In this document: piece by piece, positions 35,926-37,880 of the stretch
Layout of the letters: each line of letters opens with the position of its first letter
How positions within the stretch are numbered: the first letter of the stretch is position 1
Source of the DNA: Flavobacteriales bacterium
Lineage (GTDB): Bacteria > Bacteroidota > Bacteroidia > Flavobacteriales_C > GCA-002722245
DNA: 37,880 nt
Reading direction: 5' to 3'
Assembly (NCBI GenBank): GCA_023251095.1
Contig: JAHEZL010000003.1
Span: forward strand, 210,706-248,585
Made by a program: the position numbers and the translations under genes
The notes under the pieces: generated by a model
What the model was told of the DNA's origin: nothing
The model's database searches: none
The model's input: only the letters and a program-made list of their open reading frames with translations

Positions 35926-36678
35926 ATGGAAGGAAAAGTAAATACGTCAATAGAGCAGGGAATAGGGAAAATAGTTTTTTCTCATCCTAAAAGTAATTCT
36001 CTTCCCTCTGTATTATTGGGTGAGTTGGCAAAAGCCATTACTAATCTTGCTTCTGATACAAACGTTAAAGTAATATTGCTCACTTCTGAAGGAGATAAAA
36101 CATTTTGTGCAGGCGCTTCCTTTGATGAATTGCTTTCTATTAATAGTAAAGAAGCAGGTAAAGCTTTCTTCTCCGGCTTTGCAAAAGTAATATTGGCGAT
36201 GAAGGCTTGTCCGAAATTTGTCATCACAAAAGTACAGGGCAAGGCCATTGGCGGTGGCGTGGGGATAGCAGCGGCTTCCGATTATAGTTTTGCTTTACAA
36301 TCCGCTTCAATAAAATTAAGTGAGTTAAGTATTGGAATCGGTCCCTTTGTAATCGGCCCGGCAGTAGAAAGAAAAATAGGTGTTGCGGCTTTTTCTGTTT
36401 TGAGTATCCGTTCTACGCAATGGCAAAGCGCTCAATGGGCTTTCGATAAAGGATTGTATTCTTCTATATATGAAAGTGAAGAGAAATTAGAGGAAGAATT
36501 ATCAGTATTATTAAAGAATTTGTCTTCTTCTTCCTCTGAAGCAACAAAGAAAATTAAAGAGATGTTGTGGGAGGGAACCAATCATTGGACAGCTTTATTG
36601 CCTGAACGTGCTGCTATCAGTGGTGAATTGGTGTTGTCTGATCAAACAAAACAAATACTTTCTCAATTCAAAAAATAA
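35926..36678 (+). CDS. Crotonase-family (enoyl-CoA hydratase/isomerase-like) protein
   Basis: 250 residues from the ATG at 35926, chosen because GGAG lies eight bases upstream; an earlier in-frame ATG at 35905 would overlap the preceding gene. Crotonase features: CAGASFDELL (CoA and oxyanion region), GKAIGGGVGIAAASDYSFA (second oxyanion NH), and IKLSELSIGIGPFVIGP. Of the two catalytic glutamates of classical hydratase, Glu133 is present, but the first position, 20 residues earlier, is Gly113. A simple hydratase reaction is therefore doubtful; isomerase, hydrolase or another CoA chemistry is possible. The substrate is unknown. Confidence 0.85.
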   Translation: MEGKVNTSIEQGIGKIVFSHPKSNSLPSVLLGELAKAITNLASDTNVKVILLTSEGDKTFCAGASFDELLSINSKEAGKAFFSGFAKVILAMKACPKFVITKVQGKAIGGGVGIAAASDYSFALQSASIKLSELSIGIGPFVIGPAVERKIGVAAFSVLSIRSTQWQSAQWAFDKGLYSSIYESEEKLEEELSVLLKNLSSSSSEATKKIKEMLWEGTNHWTALLPERAAISGELVLSDQTKQILSQFKK

Positions 36679-36777
36679 AATTTATTAAGATGAAATCCCC
36701 AAGCACCTAGGCACATAAATGCTGCTGAAGATAACATGGGGATACCATATGACCATTAAAAAATAAATTATTTGCAT

Positions 36778-37476
36778 ATGAATGTTGTTGTAACGGGTGC
36801 CAGTAGCGGGATTGGATATGAGATTGTAAAGGAATTAGTAAGGCAAAAAGTTGCTCTTATATATGTCATCAGCAGAAATCAGGAAAAATTAAATCATCTA
36901 AAAGAAGAATGTAAAAGCATTGGTTCTACTGAAATCATAGTATTATCAATGGATTTAAGTGAAATAGATGCAGATAGATTAAAAACTGTCATAGGATCTC
37001 ATACAATTGACATATTAATTAATAATGCAGGCAGTCTGGTCAATGCTCCTTTTCAGGAAATTACTTCACAACAACTGGAAGAAGTATATAAAACCAATGT
37101 TTTCGCACCTTTTCTACTTTCTCAGGCATTAATTCCCAATCTCCGACAATCAAAAATCGCTCATATAGTTAATATAGGAAGCATCGGTGGAGTGCAGGGA
37201 TCTTCTAAATTCCCCGGATTATCGGCCTATAGCTCGAGTAAAGCGGCACTTTCCGGATTAACCGAATGTTTAGCAGAAGAATTGAAAGAATATAATATTA
37301 AAGTAAATTGTCTTGCGCTTGGCGCGGTAAATACGGAAATGCTGGCGAATGCCTTCCCCGGATATGTGGCAAATATTAATCCTGAAGAGATGGCAAAATA
37401 TATTGTTCATTTTGCCATAAATGACCATAAATACATCAATGGGAAGATTCTGTCCATATCTTCTACCACTCCGTGA
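36778..37476 (+). CDS. Short-chain dehydrogenase/reductase
   Basis: 232 residues from the ATG at 36778; the TTG six bases upstream would add only Met-His before the family's MNVVVTGASSGIG beginning. Classical SDR: NAD(P)-binding TGASSGIG (residues 6-13), NNAG, and the catalytic Ser135 (VNIGSIGG), Tyr151 and Lys155 (SAYSSSKAALSG). Acidic or basic residues after strand 2 (ISRNQEKL) suggest NADP(H). The substrate cannot be predicted. It is 99 bases downstream of the crotonase gene and may form a lipid or CoA-related pair with it. Confidence 0.9.
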   Translation: MNVVVTGASSGIGYEIVKELVRQKVALIYVISRNQEKLNHLKEECKSIGSTEIIVLSMDLSEIDADRLKTVIGSHTIDILINNAGSLVNAPFQEITSQQLEEVYKTNVFAPFLLSQALIPNLRQSKIAHIVNIGSIGGVQGSSKFPGLSAYSSSKAALSGLTECLAEELKEYNIKVNCLALGAVNTEMLANAFPGYVANINPEEMAKYIVHFAINDHKYINGKILSISSTTP

Positions 37477-37666
37477 AAAAATTTTCCCACTCAAAATCAG
37501 TTGATTAGAACTTTTATTGAAAATTATTTTTCTAATTATTTTGAAAATGAAAACAATGGACTACATTTGCCCTCCCGATTAAAACAGGGGTTGTTCTTTA
37601 AAGGTGCTGGGACAGATAAAACTGAAAGACTTGTGAAAAATATTTTTAGTTTTTTTTCGAAAATAT
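37477..37666. other. Noncoding stretch before the rRNA-type promoter
   Basis: AT-rich DNA after the SDR stop, with no convincing gene, terminator or repeat. A 60-codon frame from TTG at 37501 is judged spurious. Confidence 0.5.
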
Positions 37667-37696
37667 TTGCAAGTAAGAAATAAGTAGTTATCTTTG
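37667..37696 (+). promoter_or_regulatory. Strong Bacteroidota promoter, probably of an rRNA operon
   Basis: TTG at 37667-37669 (in ATTTGC) and TATCTTTG at 37689-37696, an exact TAnnTTTG, 19 bases apart. The region upstream is A/T-tract rich (TTTTTAGTTTTTTTTCG), like an UP-type element. The long untranslated leader that follows supports a stable-RNA promoter. Confidence 0.7.
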
Positions 37697-37704
37697 TCGC
37701 CCCA

Positions 37705-37880
37705 TTGAAGGGAAAACGTTCTTAAAAACACTGAATCTATCAGGCTGAATAAGCCAAACACATATAGATAAAGTTCTTTGAAATATTGAAGGAATAATGA
37801 AACATATACCCGAGTTGAGTATTTATATTCAACGATGAGTAATAATCTACTAGACAAAATTAAATAGATTATATCTACAA
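37705..37880 (+). ncRNA. Probable 5' leader of a 16S-23S-5S rRNA operon
   Basis: No coding frame of quality. AAAGTTCTTTGAAATATTG (about 37770-37788) is the boxA-like element I know from Bacteroidota pre-16S leaders. Two hairpins follow: GTTGAGTA / TATTCAAC (37814-37833) and ATAATCTA / TAGATTAT (37842-37872). The end, ATATCTACAA, resembles the bases just before mature 16S rRNA, so the 16S gene should start within a few bases past the window. No rRNA sequence itself is included. Confidence 0.65.

Noticed and set aside
36695-36743. ATCCCC...GGGGAT inverted hexamers in the crotonase-SDR gap
   Set aside because: Arms of six bases separated by 37 bases, with no T-tract or extension of pairing; chance is likely.
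37501-37683. 60-codon frame from a TTG start after the SDR gene
   Set aside because: Rare start, no ribosome binding site, unremarkable composition, and it runs over the -33 element of the rRNA-type promoter.

Overview
The window looks like chromosomal DNA of a free-living Bacteroidota bacterium (Flavobacteriia/Cytophagia/Chitinophagia-like). The evidence is three secreted proteins with type IX secretion (T9SS) C-terminal sorting domains, promoters of the Bacteroidota TTTG / TAnnTTTG type, few Shine-Dalgarno sequences, typical families (YceI lipoprotein, PD40-OmpA lipoprotein, MORN proteins) and moderate G+C. I see no phage, plasmid, transposase or CRISPR array. Most of the window is housekeeping.

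Layout. 1-1390: 3' part of a B12-dependent ribonucleotide reductase. 1414-2196: a very AT-rich orphan gene bracketed by a perfect 43-bp inverted repeat. 2233-7850 (minus): glycosyltransferase, a giant T9SS type B adhesin-like protein and a helical-repeat protein. 7877-10903 (plus): OsmC protein, homocysteine-forming PLP enzyme (metZ), secreted cupredoxin and an unknown secreted protein. 10989-12878: a fused phosphoserine phosphatase / phosphoglycerate dehydrogenase. 12963-13346: a lipoprotein, closed by a bidirectional terminator. 13417-18434 (minus): a probable operon of a tiny membrane protein, exonuclease III, two outer-membrane barrels, an actinobacterial-type DapD and a MORN protein. 18523-21291 (minus): a T9SS type A protein with near-identical Ig-like repeats.

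21489-24719 (plus): the classical thrS-infC-rpmI-rplT translation operon, with a palindromic repeat between infC and rpmI. 24720-24932: two terminators around an 86-bp inverted repeat. 24933-26979 (minus): purB and a YceI lipoprotein. 27145-31638 (plus): a PorE-like TPR/propeller/OmpA lipoprotein, holA and an exported protein with an HExxH motif. 31747-37476 (plus): pyrG-yidC (overlapping), a DUF1801/YdeI-type protein, a crotonase lacking one catalytic Glu and an SDR. 37667 to the end is a strong promoter and leader that looks like the start of an rRNA operon; the 16S gene itself would begin just past the window.

The T9SS cargo, the PorE-like lipoprotein, YidC and the outer-membrane barrels fit a cell that invests heavily in its surface. 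No single new multi-gene system is evident. The best candidates for unexplained biology are the inverted-repeat-bounded gene at the left, the exported HExxH family, the serine-pathway fusion and the repeats placed in translation-gene spacers.
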